Origin: an uncultured Clostridium sp.
GTDB lineage: Bacteria > Bacillota > Clostridia > Clostridiales > Clostridiaceae
Reading direction: 5' to 3'
Assembly: GCF_937920395.1 (NCBI RefSeq)
Contig: NZ_CALEVF010000065.1
Location: 1 to 56,064, forward strand
Length of the DNA stretch: 56,064 bases
The notes beneath the pieces were generated by a model that had not been told where the DNA came from, did no database searches, and worked only from the letters and a program-made list of their open reading frames with translations. Below, piece after piece: positions 1 to 8,007 of this stretch; the first letter of the stretch is position 1; each line of letters begins with the position of its first letter. The translations under genes were made by a program, and so were the position numbers.

Positions 1-82
1 TATATAATTGTAAAGCCTTGAAGTCACTTGACTACAAGGTTATGAAATTAACTATAATAATATATTAATAGGGGGAATTAGA

Positions 83-430
83 ATGTTAGAACAAGAAGGA
101 AAAAATGCAAAAAACACAGATGGTCAAATAGCAATGAAAGATGGAAAAATAGTTAAATCCAATTCTAAAAATGCAGCAAGACCTGCTTTCTTGAACACTT
201 TTATGGCTAGCATTATAGATTTAATAGTTATTGGTGTTATATCAACAGTAATAGTATTTTTAGCAGATGCTGTGCTTAGAATATCAGGATATGCATTAAC
301 TCAAAAATTTGGAATGATATTTGTTGCTTTTATGGTTGTGATGGTATTATATATGAGTATAATGGAAAGTGGAAAAATGTCTGCTACACTTGGAAAGAAA
401 GCATCAGGATTATTTATTACTAAACGATAG
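83..430 (+). CDS. RDD family membrane protein (short)
   Basis: This gene encodes a 115-residue protein with a charged, lysine-rich N-terminal third. Two hydrophobic segments follow, at roughly residues 38-62 and 76-92. The motif ARPAFLNTFMASIID at about residues 32-46 and the C-terminal GKKASGLF fit the RDD family of small integral membrane proteins. The family has no single established function, and some members have been linked to ion or solute transport. A GGGGG ribosome binding site lies just upstream of the ATG. The rlmD gene starts 17 bases after the stop, so the two are probably cotranscribed. Confidence 0.75.
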   Translation: MLEQEGKNAKNTDGQIAMKDGKIVKSNSKNAARPAFLNTFMASIIDLIVIGVISTVIVFLADAVLRISGYALTQKFGMIFVAFMVVMVLYMSIMESGKMSATLGKKASGLFITKR

Positions 431-447
431 GAGTTTGTGAAAAAAAT

Positions 448-1803
448 ATGCAAAGAAGAAAAGAATATGAATTTAATATAGAAGCGTTAGAATTTCCAGC
501 ACAAGGGATAGCATACTATGAGGGTGAAAAGGTAATGATTAAAAATACATTGCCAGGTCAAAAAGTAATTGCTAAAGTATCAAGAAAGAAGCCATTAGTA
601 GTAGAAGCAAAACTTGTAAAAATACTTGAAGATGTAGACTATAAAGTTGAACCTCTTTGCAAAATCACTGAATTTTGTGGAGGATGTAGTCATCAATTTC
701 TATCTTATGAAAAACAATTAGAATTTAAAAAGCAACAGGTATTAAAATTGTTTGAAGACGAAGAAATAAAAGACTTTGAATTTTTGGGTATACAGCAGAG
801 TCCTGAGCAATTCGAGTATAGGAATAAAATGGAATTCACTTTTGGTGATTTTAGAAAGAACGAAGAATTAACTTTAGGTATGCATACAAAAGGAAGAAGT
901 TTTAGCATAGTTACTGTTGATGATTGTAAAATAGTTGATGTAGATTTTAGAGAAATTTTAAAATTAGTATTAAATTATTTTACAGAGCTAAAATTGCCAC
1001 ATTACAATGTAATGGAACGTAAGGGATATTTAAGAAACTTAGTGATTAGAAAGGCAAAAAATACTGGTGAAATATTAGTTAATTTAGTAACCACATCACA
1101 GATGGATTTAGATCTTAGCGAAATTACGAGTAAACTTAAAGAATTAAAATGTGCTGGTGTTATTACAGGAGTAATGCATACATATAATGACTCATTATCT
1201 GATATAGTTCAAGCTGATAAAACTGAACTATTATACGGAAAAGATTATATTATGGAAAATATATTAGATCTTAAGTTTAAAATAAATCCTTTTGCTTTTT
1301 TTCAAACAAATTCGAAAGGTGCAGAAAAACTTTATAGTATCGTTAGAGATTTTTTAGGTGATTCAGAATCAAAAGTTGTGTTTGATTTATATTGCGGAAC
1401 AGGAACGATAGGTCAAATTGTCGCAGCTAAAGCTAAAAAAGTCTTGGGAATTGAATTAATAGAAGAAGCAGTTGCTGCTGCAAATGAAAATGCAAGAATT
1501 AATGGATTAGACAATTGCGAGTTTATAGCAGGTGATGTATCTAAGGTTATAAAAGATGTAAAAGATAAACCTGATAGTATTATCTTAGATCCTCCAAGAG
1601 CAGGTGTTCATCCTATAGCATTAGATTATGTAATAAAGTTTGATGCACCACACATAGTTTATGTTTCATGTAACCCTAAAAGTTTAGTTGTTGATTTAAA
1701 AGAAATGATCAATAACGGATATAAAGTTAATAAGGTGATATTGATGGATATGTTCCCTCATACTCCACATATTGAAACTATTGTTGATATAGTTAAGGCA
1801 TAA
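448..1803 (+). CDS. rlmD: 23S rRNA (uracil-C5)-methyltransferase, RlmD/RumA type
   Basis: This is a class I SAM-dependent RNA m5U methyltransferase of 451 residues, the normal length for the TrmA/RumA family. An N-terminal TRAM-like domain is followed by the [4Fe-4S] cysteines: C71, C77 and C80 in CKITEFCGGC, and a fourth in VDDCKIVD near residue 160. The SAM site DLYCGTGTIG lies near 312. DPPRAGVH near 378 and the catalytic cysteine in YVSCNPKSL near 405 complete the set. Every expected motif is present, so the enzyme should be active. Clostridia often carry more than one paralogue, so the exact target uridine is inferred from the family. Confidence 0.93.
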   Translation: MQRRKEYEFNIEALEFPAQGIAYYEGEKVMIKNTLPGQKVIAKVSRKKPLVVEAKLVKILEDVDYKVEPLCKITEFCGGCSHQFLSYEKQLEFKKQQVLKLFEDEEIKDFEFLGIQQSPEQFEYRNKMEFTFGDFRKNEELTLGMHTKGRSFSIVTVDDCKIVDVDFREILKLVLNYFTELKLPHYNVMERKGYLRNLVIRKAKNTGEILVNLVTTSQMDLDLSEITSKLKELKCAGVITGVMHTYNDSLSDIVQADKTELLYGKDYIMENILDLKFKINPFAFFQTNSKGAEKLYSIVRDFLGDSESKVVFDLYCGTGTIGQIVAAKAKKVLGIELIEEAVAAANENARINGLDNCEFIAGDVSKVIKDVKDKPDSIILDPPRAGVHPIALDYVIKFDAPHIVYVSCNPKSLVVDLKEMINNGYKVNKVILMDMFPHTPHIETIVDIVKA

Positions 1804-1858
1804 CTGGCGAAGCCATATATGCTAATCATCAATATACGGTAATTAAATAAAAATGATA

Positions 1859-1896
1859 GAACTAAGGATTGAGTTTCCTTAGTTCTTTTTTTTTTA
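1859..1896 (+). terminator. rho-independent terminator of rlmD
   Basis: A perfect 10-bp stem (GAACTAAGGA at 1859-1868 and TCCTTAGTTC at 1876-1885) with a 7-nt loop is followed by a run of ten T. It ends the RDD-rlmD unit. The hairpin resembles the one at 20670-20700 in sequence. Confidence 0.9.
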
Positions 1897-1912
1897 TGCA
1901 TTTTAATCTAGA

Positions 1913-1985
1913 TAAATATAAGTTATATGTAAATATAGAGGTTAATTGGAATAAATGGTATAATTATTAAAAGATTATTCAAAAG
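1913..1985 (+). promoter_or_regulatory. repeated promoter sequence, copy 1 (extended -10)
   Basis: This 73-bp stretch recurs almost unchanged at 12609-12680; a central run of about 39 bases, from TATGTAAATATAGAGG through to TGGTATAAT, is identical in both. TGGTATAAT is an extended -10 element (TGn-TATAAT). It lies 70 bases upstream of a GyrI-like gene. Its promoter role is inferred from the -10 and its position between a terminator and a lone gene. Confidence 0.65.
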
Positions 1986-2038
1986 TTTGAAGCAGAAGGA
2001 TAGTGCTGGTAACAATTAATTTACATAAGGGGAGAGAA

Positions 2039-2518
2039 ATGAATATTAAAATCAAAAAATGCATTAAAAGTTCTTTTTCAGTAATTGGTAAAGAAGGTTC
2101 AACGAATGATGGAAATGGTTTTGTAAATAAGTTATGGGAAAATGCTGATAATCACTATAATGAGATTGAATTTTTGGCAAAGAAAGATGAAAAGGGAACT
2201 ATTTTAGGCTTTTGGGGACTGATGAGTGATTTTTCAAGAAATTTTAAACCGTGGGAAGAGAATACTACAAATGGATTATATTTAGCAGGGGTAGAAGTTA
2301 GGGATAATGTTGAAGCACCTGATACCTGGATAAAGTGGACAGTTCCTTCATTTGAGTATCTTTATATCAAAGTGGATAATGAATATGGAGAAGCCTTTTC
2401 CTATGTTTTAAATTACATGGATAATAATAACATTAAATTAGCGGGTGCTGTATTTGATTATAATTGTCCTGAAGAAAATGGGCAATTGTATTTATTTTTC
2501 CCAATAAAAAGGTTATAA
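2039..2518 (+). CDS. GyrI-like / AraC effector-binding domain protein
   Basis: The protein has 159 residues from the ATG at 2039, which has AGGGGAGA just upstream. An in-frame GTG at 2003 has no ribosome binding site and was not chosen. Features such as FWGLMSDFSRNFKPW, YLAGVEV near the middle, a WTVPSFEYLYIKV strand and a C-terminal LYLFFPIKRL fit the stand-alone effector-binding (GyrI/SHS2-type) fold, which binds small amphipathic molecules or, in SbmC/GyrI, protects gyrase. It is a lone gene behind the repeated promoter at 1913-1985. The ligand is unknown. Confidence 0.6.
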   Translation: MNIKIKKCIKSSFSVIGKEGSTNDGNGFVNKLWENADNHYNEIEFLAKKDEKGTILGFWGLMSDFSRNFKPWEENTTNGLYLAGVEVRDNVEAPDTWIKWTVPSFEYLYIKVDNEYGEAFSYVLNYMDNNNIKLAGAVFDYNCPEENGQLYLFFPIKRL

Positions 2519-2672
2519 GTTACTATGTCATTAGGTAAATATAATTTTAAATTGTTTGATTCATAATTTCCATAAATATTGCATTAATCATAAAACTACG
2601 ATTAATGGCGATTATTAAATGTGGTAAATTACCAACGTAATAATTTAAATTTAATAAAAGGGTGGAATAAAA

Positions 2673-2918
2673 ATGGATTGTAAAAAAAGAGCAGGTGAAA
2701 AAGCAGTTGAGTACATTCAAGATGAAATGATTATTGGGCTTGGAACTGGGTCTAGTGTTTATCACACAATTGTAAAATTATCTGAGAAAGTAAAACTTGT
2801 TTGTTTCGACTTAGACGATACTTTAATTAGAGAAATACATTCCGTAATGTTGCCATGCATTTTAAATGGGAAAGAAAATGAGCACTCTTTAATTCAAAAG
2901 CAGGAAGAGTTATTTTAA
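2673..2918 (+). pseudogene. chimeric relic: RpiA N-terminus joined to HAD phosphatase N-terminus
   Basis: The first 38 or so residues match the start of ribose-5-phosphate isomerase A, including the conserved GLGTGSS phosphate loop. From residue 39 the sequence becomes KLVCFDLDDTL, the start of a HAD hydrolase with its DxDxT-type nucleophile motif. It then stops after 81 residues. Neither domain is complete: RpiA is normally about 220 residues and the HAD gene lacks motifs II-IV. A GGTGG ribosome binding site precedes the ATG, so it could still be translated. It looks like the scar of a deletion that joined two unrelated genes in frame. Confidence 0.75.
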
Positions 2919-2979
2919 ATTGTTCATATAAAGAAAATTAAATTAAATATTGTTTACAATATGAAAGGATATGAATTTA

Positions 2980-3522
2980 ATGTTAAAGCTGGGGTTAATA
3001 AGTGGAACAGTAAAGATTGAAGAATACAATCCTGAATGGAAAGATGAGTTCCTAAAAGAGGAAACATTGTTGAAAAAGCAATTACAAGATTATGATGTTG
3101 ATATACAGCATGTTGGTAGTACATCAATAGTAGGATGTCATGCTAAACCAATAATTGATATAGCAATAGGCGTTGAATCTTTAGAGTATGGAGAACAACT
3201 AATTCCAGTATTAAGAAACATTGGATATATATATAATGGAGATGGGCATATAGCTGGGAGACACTTTTTTAAGAAGAAAGATGGAGAATTAAGTACGCAT
3301 TATATACATGTAGAACCAATTAATGGTAAGCTATGGAATAATCACATTTTATTTAGGGATTATTTAAATAAACATCCGCTAATTATTATAAAATATTCTA
3401 ATCTCAAAAAATATTTAGAAAAAGATTTTTTTAATAATATAAATAAGTATGCAATAGGAAAAAATCCTTTTATTGAAAAAGTTATTGAAACTGCAAAAGG
3501 AGAAAAAAATAAGAAATTATAA
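2980..3522 (+). CDS. GrpB family protein (UPF0157)
   Basis: The GrpB family has a nucleotidyltransferase-like fold, and its hallmark is seen here as HVGSTSIVGCHAKPIIDI at about residues 43-60, with the GS and D-x-D-type residues of that superfamily. Start choice: AAAGGA at 2964-2969 is ten bases from the ATG at 2980 but only one base from the in-frame ATG at 2971, so 2980 is preferred (180 residues). The biochemical role of the family is not established; fusions to dephospho-CoA kinase are known. A second, unrelated GrpB gene lies at 15043. Confidence 0.82.
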   Translation: MLKLGLISGTVKIEEYNPEWKDEFLKEETLLKKQLQDYDVDIQHVGSTSIVGCHAKPIIDIAIGVESLEYGEQLIPVLRNIGYIYNGDGHIAGRHFFKKKDGELSTHYIHVEPINGKLWNNHILFRDYLNKHPLIIIKYSNLKKYLEKDFFNNINKYAIGKNPFIEKVIETAKGEKNKKL

Positions 3523-3826
3523 TCCAAGAAAATATTTAAAAAAACGTTATGAATATTGCGATTATATTATTTTTTTATATACAAATTCATTTATACGATT
3601 ATATAGAATTTTAAGACGCTGGATTCGGCAAAGAACGGGGAAGGAAGCATATAACACCAAGCCAACATTAAAGTTCTTATGGATGAATATAAAGTGGCAT
3701 AATGAATTTAACAATTATAGGAAACAGTTAATATCTGAATTATTGCAATGTGGATTAAAATATAAAAGATTTAAAAATGCAAATGATGTTATCAAATTTT
3801 GTTATAACACATATGAATTAAAATGA
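3473..3826 (+). other. open frame overlapping the GrpB tail, possible gene relic
   Basis: This open frame of 117 codons overlaps the end of the GrpB gene by 50 bases and has no credible ribosome binding site. Its second half, with a KPTLKFLWMNIKWHNEF-like stretch and a conserved-looking LISELLQCGLKYKRF segment, reads like real protein. It faintly recalls the pyrimidine-dimer glycosylase / DUF1722 type of sequence. It is probably the 3' remnant of a gene truncated when the GrpB gene arrived. I do not recognise it with confidence. Confidence 0.3.
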
Positions 3827-3928
3827 GTCTGAAGAATATCACTAATTTATATTTAAGGTACAATCTTCTCTAAAATTTTATCAATCGTAAAAGTAGAATA
3901 TATTCAACATTGTAAAAAACAGTGAAGT

Positions 3929-4096
3929 GATAAAACTATTGAGGAAGTAAACTATGGAATATTTTTATTAATACCAAAAGAATATCTTTATCGTGGACCA
4001 TTGGTATACGATAACTGTGATTATAAGTATAATTGTGCCGTAACTGTAGAATTATGTTTTATTGATATATTGGGAAGGAGATTTATATGGTTATAA
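3929..4096 (+). other. coding remnant, 3' end of an unknown gene
   Basis: A frame open from a stop near 3923 runs to 4096 with protein-like content (EEVNYGIFLLIPKEYLY, then RGPLVYDNCDYKYNCAVTVE). It has no start codon and runs into the start of the downstream metallo-hydrolase gene. The upstream 5' part is missing. The family is not recognised. Confidence 0.3.
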
Positions 4097-4809
4097 ATCA
4101 AATATCAGAGAGAATATACTACTTGCCTTTCGATGAAAATACAGACAGACCAAATATTGGGTATATTTTCGGGAATAAGTATTCGATTATGATTGATTGT
4201 GGTAATTCGCCCAAACATCTTTCTTTATTTTATGCTGGACTTGAAGAGAGACATCTTCCTATTCCACAAATTGCTATTATTACACACTGGCATTGGGATC
4301 ATACCTTTGGTATGAGATCATTTAATGGGATGACGATTGCAGGACAAATTACCAATAATAAACTGAAAGAAGTCATGAAATGGAAATGGACTGACAAAGC
4401 TATGAAAGATCGCCTTGTAAATGGTGAAGAAATTGAATTTTGCGATAAAAATATCCGAAAAGAATATAAGAATTTATCAGAAATTTGTGTGAAATCAGCT
4501 GATGTGATATTCGATAGTAGTATTTCAATTGACCTTGGGGGGATTACCTGTACAGCATTTTATTGTCCATCACCACACTCAAAAGACAGTGTGATTATCT
4601 ATGTTCCAGAAGAGAAAATATTATTTTGTGGAGATGCAGATTCTCGAGACTTTTACGATAATAAGGGAGAACGTGAAGTTGGACGAGTAAAACAATATCG
4701 GGATGTTCTGATGAAAATTCCATTTGAAGTCTACTTACATGGTCATTGTGAACCATTGAGACGTGAACAGGTATTTATAGATTTAGAAAAAATGATTGAA
4801 GGTAATTAA
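4087..4809 (+). CDS. MBL-fold metallo-hydrolase
   Basis: This 240-residue protein has the metallo-beta-lactamase metal-binding motif HWHWDH at residues 67-72. The later metal ligands appear in FYCPSPHSKDS (third histidine), LFCGDAD (bridging aspartate) and YLHGHCEP (last histidine), so the dinuclear zinc site is intact. A strong AAGGAG site sits six bases before the ATG. The substrate cannot be read from the sequence: the family includes hydrolases for thioesters, lactones and beta-lactams. It is a single gene among resistance-type families. Confidence 0.85.
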   Translation: MVINQISERIYYLPFDENTDRPNIGYIFGNKYSIMIDCGNSPKHLSLFYAGLEERHLPIPQIAIITHWHWDHTFGMRSFNGMTIAGQITNNKLKEVMKWKWTDKAMKDRLVNGEEIEFCDKNIRKEYKNLSEICVKSADVIFDSSISIDLGGITCTAFYCPSPHSKDSVIIYVPEEKILFCGDADSRDFYDNKGEREVGRVKQYRDVLMKIPFEVYLHGHCEPLRREQVFIDLEKMIEGN

Positions 4810-4964
4810 AATAAAAAATACCATATAAAGCTAATTGCTGCAGAAAAGCAAAAGAACTATTGCCTTAATCGTTATTCTACGATATATGAATATTTGTAAC
4901 AAAATGTGATTTAATGAGCAATGTAAATAACTCAATAAATAGTAATTTGAAAGGAAGCTATATT

Positions 4965-5222
4965 ATGGGAGAATTATCAAAACTACCTAATATCGGGAAA
5001 GAGGTTGAAAGTCAGTTAAATAAAGTAGGAATATTCACTTATAATGAATTAAAAGATATTGGTACAGAAGAAGTGTGGCTGAAAATACAAAAAATCGATA
5101 CTTCGGCATGTATTCATAGATTGTTAGCACTTGAAGGTGCAATTCATGGTATTAAGAAAACAGCATTGCCTCAGGAGCGTAAAGAAGAACTAAAAGATTT
5201 TTATAATTGGCACAAAATATAA
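4965..5222 (+). CDS. TfoX C-terminal domain (helix-hairpin-helix) protein
   Basis: The protein has 85 residues from the ATG at 4965, which has AAGGAAG nine bases upstream; the earlier in-frame ATG at 4914 has none. The sequence LPNIGKEVESQLNKVGIFTYNELKDIG is split here as LPNIGKEVESQL and GIFTYNELKDIG, a helix-hairpin-helix typical of the TfoX C-terminal domain. The later block RLLALEGAIHGI is also diagnostic. The N-terminal TfoX domain is absent, which is common in clostridia. A regulatory or DNA-binding role is inferred from the fold. Confidence 0.8.
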   Translation: MGELSKLPNIGKEVESQLNKVGIFTYNELKDIGTEEVWLKIQKIDTSACIHRLLALEGAIHGIKKTALPQERKEELKDFYNWHKI

Positions 5223-5249
5223 TTATTTTTTTGAGAGGAGAGGAAAGGT

Positions 5250-5753
5250 ATGAAGAAACTTATAATAATAAATGGAACTATGGGAGTCGGAAAAAGTGCA
5301 ACGTGTAAAGAATTGAATAAAACTCTTGATAAATCTGTTTGGCTTGATGGTGATTGGTGTTGGATGATGAATCCGTTTATTGTAAATGATGAAAATAAAC
5401 AAATGGTTGAAGATAATATAATATATTTGTTAAGAAAGTTTTTATGTAATTCGTCTTTTGAATATATAATTTTTAATTGGGTAATTCATAGGGAAGAAAT
5501 ATTTGATATGATATTAAAAGGTGTTAATGATTTGGAGTTTGAATTGTTTAAAATAACTCTTATATGTTCACAAGAGAACCTTAAAAATAGAATATTGAAA
5601 GATATAAAAAATAATATAAGAACAGAAAATAGTTTGGAAAAAAGTTTAGATCGACTTCATTTATATCAAGAGATGAACACAATAAAAATTGATACAAGTA
5701 ACATTACTATTTCTGAAACTACAAATAAAATCAAAGATATTATCTATACTTAG
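5250..5753 (+). CDS. P-loop NTPase / small-molecule kinase-like protein
   Basis: The 167-residue protein begins with a beta strand and the Walker A loop NGTMGVGKSATC at residues 8-19. WLDGDWCW at about 31-38 resembles the acceptor-site aspartate of the kinase/chloramphenicol-phosphotransferase-like group. YIIFNWVIH near 72 occupies the Walker B strand position. AAA_17/AAA_33-type proteins of this size phosphorylate small molecules, including antibiotics, but the substrate is unknown. A long purine-rich GAGAGGAGAGGAAAGG site precedes the ATG. Confidence 0.7.
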   Translation: MKKLIIINGTMGVGKSATCKELNKTLDKSVWLDGDWCWMMNPFIVNDENKQMVEDNIIYLLRKFLCNSSFEYIIFNWVIHREEIFDMILKGVNDLEFELFKITLICSQENLKNRILKDIKNNIRTENSLEKSLDRLHLYQEMNTIKIDTSNITISETTNKIKDIIYT

Positions 5754-5789
5754 ACTTTGAAATAATTTATTGGGAGGACTATTAATAAA

Positions 5790-5855
5790 AATGAGTTTGG
5801 TATGCCAAAGCTTATTGAGAGTAACAGTATTAAAAGATGTGCAAAATTGCCATAG
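5790..5855 (+). pseudogene. relic: first codons of a sugar phosphate isomerase/epimerase with a one-base deletion
   Basis: TGGGAGGACT is a strong ribosome binding site ahead of the ATG at 5791. In the ATG frame the product is a nonsense 22-mer. One frame over, the sequence reads EFGMPKLIESNSIKRCAKL, the typical opening of xylose-isomerase-like TIM-barrel sugar isomerases (KFGMPTLIE...). Restoring one A after the ATG (ATG AAG TTT GGT) would put the start in frame. After about 20 codons the homology ends, so the rest of the gene is deleted. Confidence 0.6.
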
Positions 5856-5909
5856 GTGATAGCAATATTAAAATATGTATTTATTTAAATTAATAGAGGA
5901 GAGGCTTTA

Positions 5910-7196
5910 ATGAGGAAATGGCAACGAAATTATATTATATGTTTTATATTTACTTTTTTATTATTATTTATAAATGTTCAGGTATTTGCAGGTACAGTAA
6001 TTCGTGTAAGTAAAGTAAGTATAAATAAAAATAATGATACTTTAGTAGCAGGGCAGACAGATATACTAAAGGCAAAATTTACACCAACAAACGCAACAAA
6101 TAGAACTGTAAAATGGAGATCTTCAAATAATACAATAGCAAAAGTAGATATTTGGGGCAAAGTAACATCATTAAAGGCAGGAATTACAACTATTACTGGA
6201 GTAACGGCTGATAAAGGATTAAAAGTTGCTTGTAAAATAACTGTTAACCCTAAGCCAATAATTCGTGTAAGTAAAGTAAGTATAAATAAAAGTACTAATA
6301 CTTTAGTAGCAGGGCAGACAGGTATACTAAGGGCAACATTTACACCAACAAATGCAACAAATAGAACTGTAAAATGGAGATCTTTAAATAATACAATAGC
6401 AAAAGTAGATATTTGGGGTAAAGTAACATCATTAAAGGTAGGAACTACAACTATTACAGGAGTAACGGCTGATAAAGGATTAAAAGTTGCTTGTAAAATA
6501 ACTGTTAAACCAAAACCTTATGTTCCAAGTTTGAAGTTGTTATTTAATTTAAATGATACCCACAATTTTCAATCACTCACTTATTTTAATAATTATATAT
6601 ACTGTGGATTTGATGTTGGAAGTGGACAAGGAGAAATATCTAAGTATAGTATGACAGGTACAAAAATATCACAAACAAAACCTATGAAAATAGGACACTC
6701 AGCCGACCTTGGATATAGAACTAAAACTGGAAACATCTATATGGCAAACGGCGGTGGTACAGCAAAAACACATGTATATGTTGTTAATTATGCCAGTAGC
6801 AAAGTAATGACTGATTTAAACTATGAAAGTCTCGGTACTTCTGCATTACTTGCAATAGACAACGTTCATGACTATTTAATATTGCATACTATTTTAAGTG
6901 GTGGGGACTTTGGAAGTCTAAGATTTACTATAATAAATTTAGCTAATATGAAAGTCATAAAAACTTTTATTAAACCTAATCAAGGACGACCACAAGGTCT
7001 TGAATCTAATGGTAGATACATTTATTACTATACAAATAATAAGATTATGACATTTGATTATAATGGAAAAGAAATCGCTGCTAAATATTTTAATGAACCA
7101 GGTGAGAGTGAAGGAATAGCAATGGTCTTGGATAATAATGTACAACATTTGATTGTAGGATATAATCTTGAAAATAGAATTTATGAGTATAAATAA
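5910..7196 (+). CDS. secreted protein with two Big_2 Ig-like repeats and a beta-propeller-like C-terminal domain
   Basis: This 428-residue protein starts with a signal peptide (basic MRKWQRN, a hydrophobic core, then VFAG). Two nearly identical 87-residue bacterial Ig-like (Big_2) repeats follow, at about 31-117 and 118-204. The C-terminal half (about 205-428) contains repeated FNNYIYCGFD, GNIYMANGGG and GRYIYYYTNN strands like the blades of a beta-propeller, similar in style to helveticin-J-like or SMP-30-like domains. No LPxTG or SLH anchor is seen. A GAGGAGAGG site precedes the ATG. The protein probably acts outside the cell on wall or carbohydrate; that function is inferred. Confidence 0.7.
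   Translation: MRKWQRNYIICFIFTFLLLFINVQVFAGTVIRVSKVSINKNNDTLVAGQTDILKAKFTPTNATNRTVKWRSSNNTIAKVDIWGKVTSLKAGITTITGVTADKGLKVACKITVNPKPIIRVSKVSINKSTNTLVAGQTGILRATFTPTNATNRTVKWRSLNNTIAKVDIWGKVTSLKVGTTTITGVTADKGLKVACKITVKPKPYVPSLKLLFNLNDTHNFQSLTYFNNYIYCGFDVGSGQGEISKYSMTGTKISQTKPMKIGHSADLGYRTKTGNIYMANGGGTAKTHVYVVNYASSKVMTDLNYESLGTSALLAIDNVHDYLILHTILSGGDFGSLRFTIINLANMKVIKTFIKPNQGRPQGLESNGRYIYYYTNNKIMTFDYNGKEIAAKYFNEPGESEGIAMVLDNNVQHLIVGYNLENRIYEYK
6000..6521 (+). repeat. tandem 261-bp repeat inside the Big_2 gene (two copies)
   Basis: Copy 1 spans about 6000-6260 and copy 2 about 6261-6521, both opening with ATTCGTGTAAGTAAAGTAAG. They are almost identical at DNA level, which indicates a recent in-frame duplication. 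They encode the two Ig-like domains. Confidence 0.85.
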
Positions 7197-7254
7197 ATTT
7201 TTATAAAAGTTTTAAAACGAGATAACTATGCTAAAGAAGTGGAGGAATACGCAT

Positions 7255-7563
7255 ATGGATATAATATTTGAGTTAGCAAAAGAATTTTCTAATGAAATTG
7301 CCTTACTCGTTGATGAAGTCACCAAATTTAATAAAGTCAGTTGGGATTTAATAAATTCAGATGACACAATGATAGATAAGCGTGTAATTTTAATTAAATT
7401 TGCAGACCGGCTTCACAACATGCGTACTCTCAAGTATATGAAACCAGAAAAATGGAGGGAAAAGGCAAAAGAAACAATAGATATATTTTCACCAATTGCT
7501 GTTCGGCTTGGCATCACCAAAATTAAGATTGAGCTTGACGATTTATCGCTTAAATATTTATAA
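7255..7563 (+). pseudogene. 5'-truncated RelA/SpoT HD-domain fragment
   Basis: The 102 residues match the second half of the (p)ppGpp hydrolase HD domain: EIALLVDEVTKFNKVSW, then VILIKFADRLHNMRTL, then SPIAVRLGITKIKIELDDL. The first half, with the HDVVEDT metal and catalytic residues, is missing. So are the synthetase, TGS and ACT domains; a full RSH protein is about 730 residues. GGAGG sits eight bases before the ATG at 7255, so the fragment is probably translated. It is most likely a relic; with no HD pair it cannot hydrolyse ppGpp by the known mechanism. Confidence 0.75.
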
Positions 7564-7566
7564 TTT

Positions 7567-7612
7567 AAAAAGCTATGGGATTAAGGTATTAACTTTAAAT
7601 TCTATAGCTTTT
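7567..7612 (+). terminator. probable terminator after the RelA/SpoT fragment
   Basis: AAAAGCTAT (7567-7575) pairs with ATAGCTTTT (7604-7612) across a long AT-rich loop and runs into TATTT. The stem is short, so strength is uncertain. Confidence 0.5.
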
Positions 7613-8007
7613 ATTTGAATATATTAATTACTTTGAATTACTTTGAATTACTTTGAATTATATCGAACAAATAAATTGAATTACATTTAGATTAAGGATA
7701 TTAAATATTTATAAAAAATGTAAATATATTTAATTGGTGGGAATTATGGTACAATTTAATAAAAACATTTTGAGAAAGTGTAGTTAACCATAAAATTTAC
7801 TGTTAAAAACATAAGTGGTGTATGGTACATCACGGGAAAGAAAGAATCTGCATAAATTTAAAATAGTGTTTTTGAATTTTATAAAAGTGGAAATTAATGA
7901 TAATGTTGAAGGAAGAAGTGTGTACTTGATAGTAATCTATTATGATATAAAATTAAAGAAGTAAATAAAATATTGTAGAGAATAATATCCAATTGAGGTG
8001 TATAAGA
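7613..8007 (+). other. 395-bp region without an intact gene
   Basis: It contains three tandem copies of CTTTGAATTA at 7631-7660. A promoter-like TGGTACAAT near 7750 sits in a sequence that resembles the repeated promoter at 1913 and 12609. A short coding remnant reads VKNISGVWYITGKKESA and ends near 7849. No RNA gene is apparent. Confidence 0.5.

Noticed and set aside
3473..3826. Intact gene for a pyrimidine-dimer glycosylase-like protein
   Set aside because: The resemblance is faint, the frame overlaps GrpB by 50 bases, and it lacks a ribosome binding site; kept only as a possible relic.
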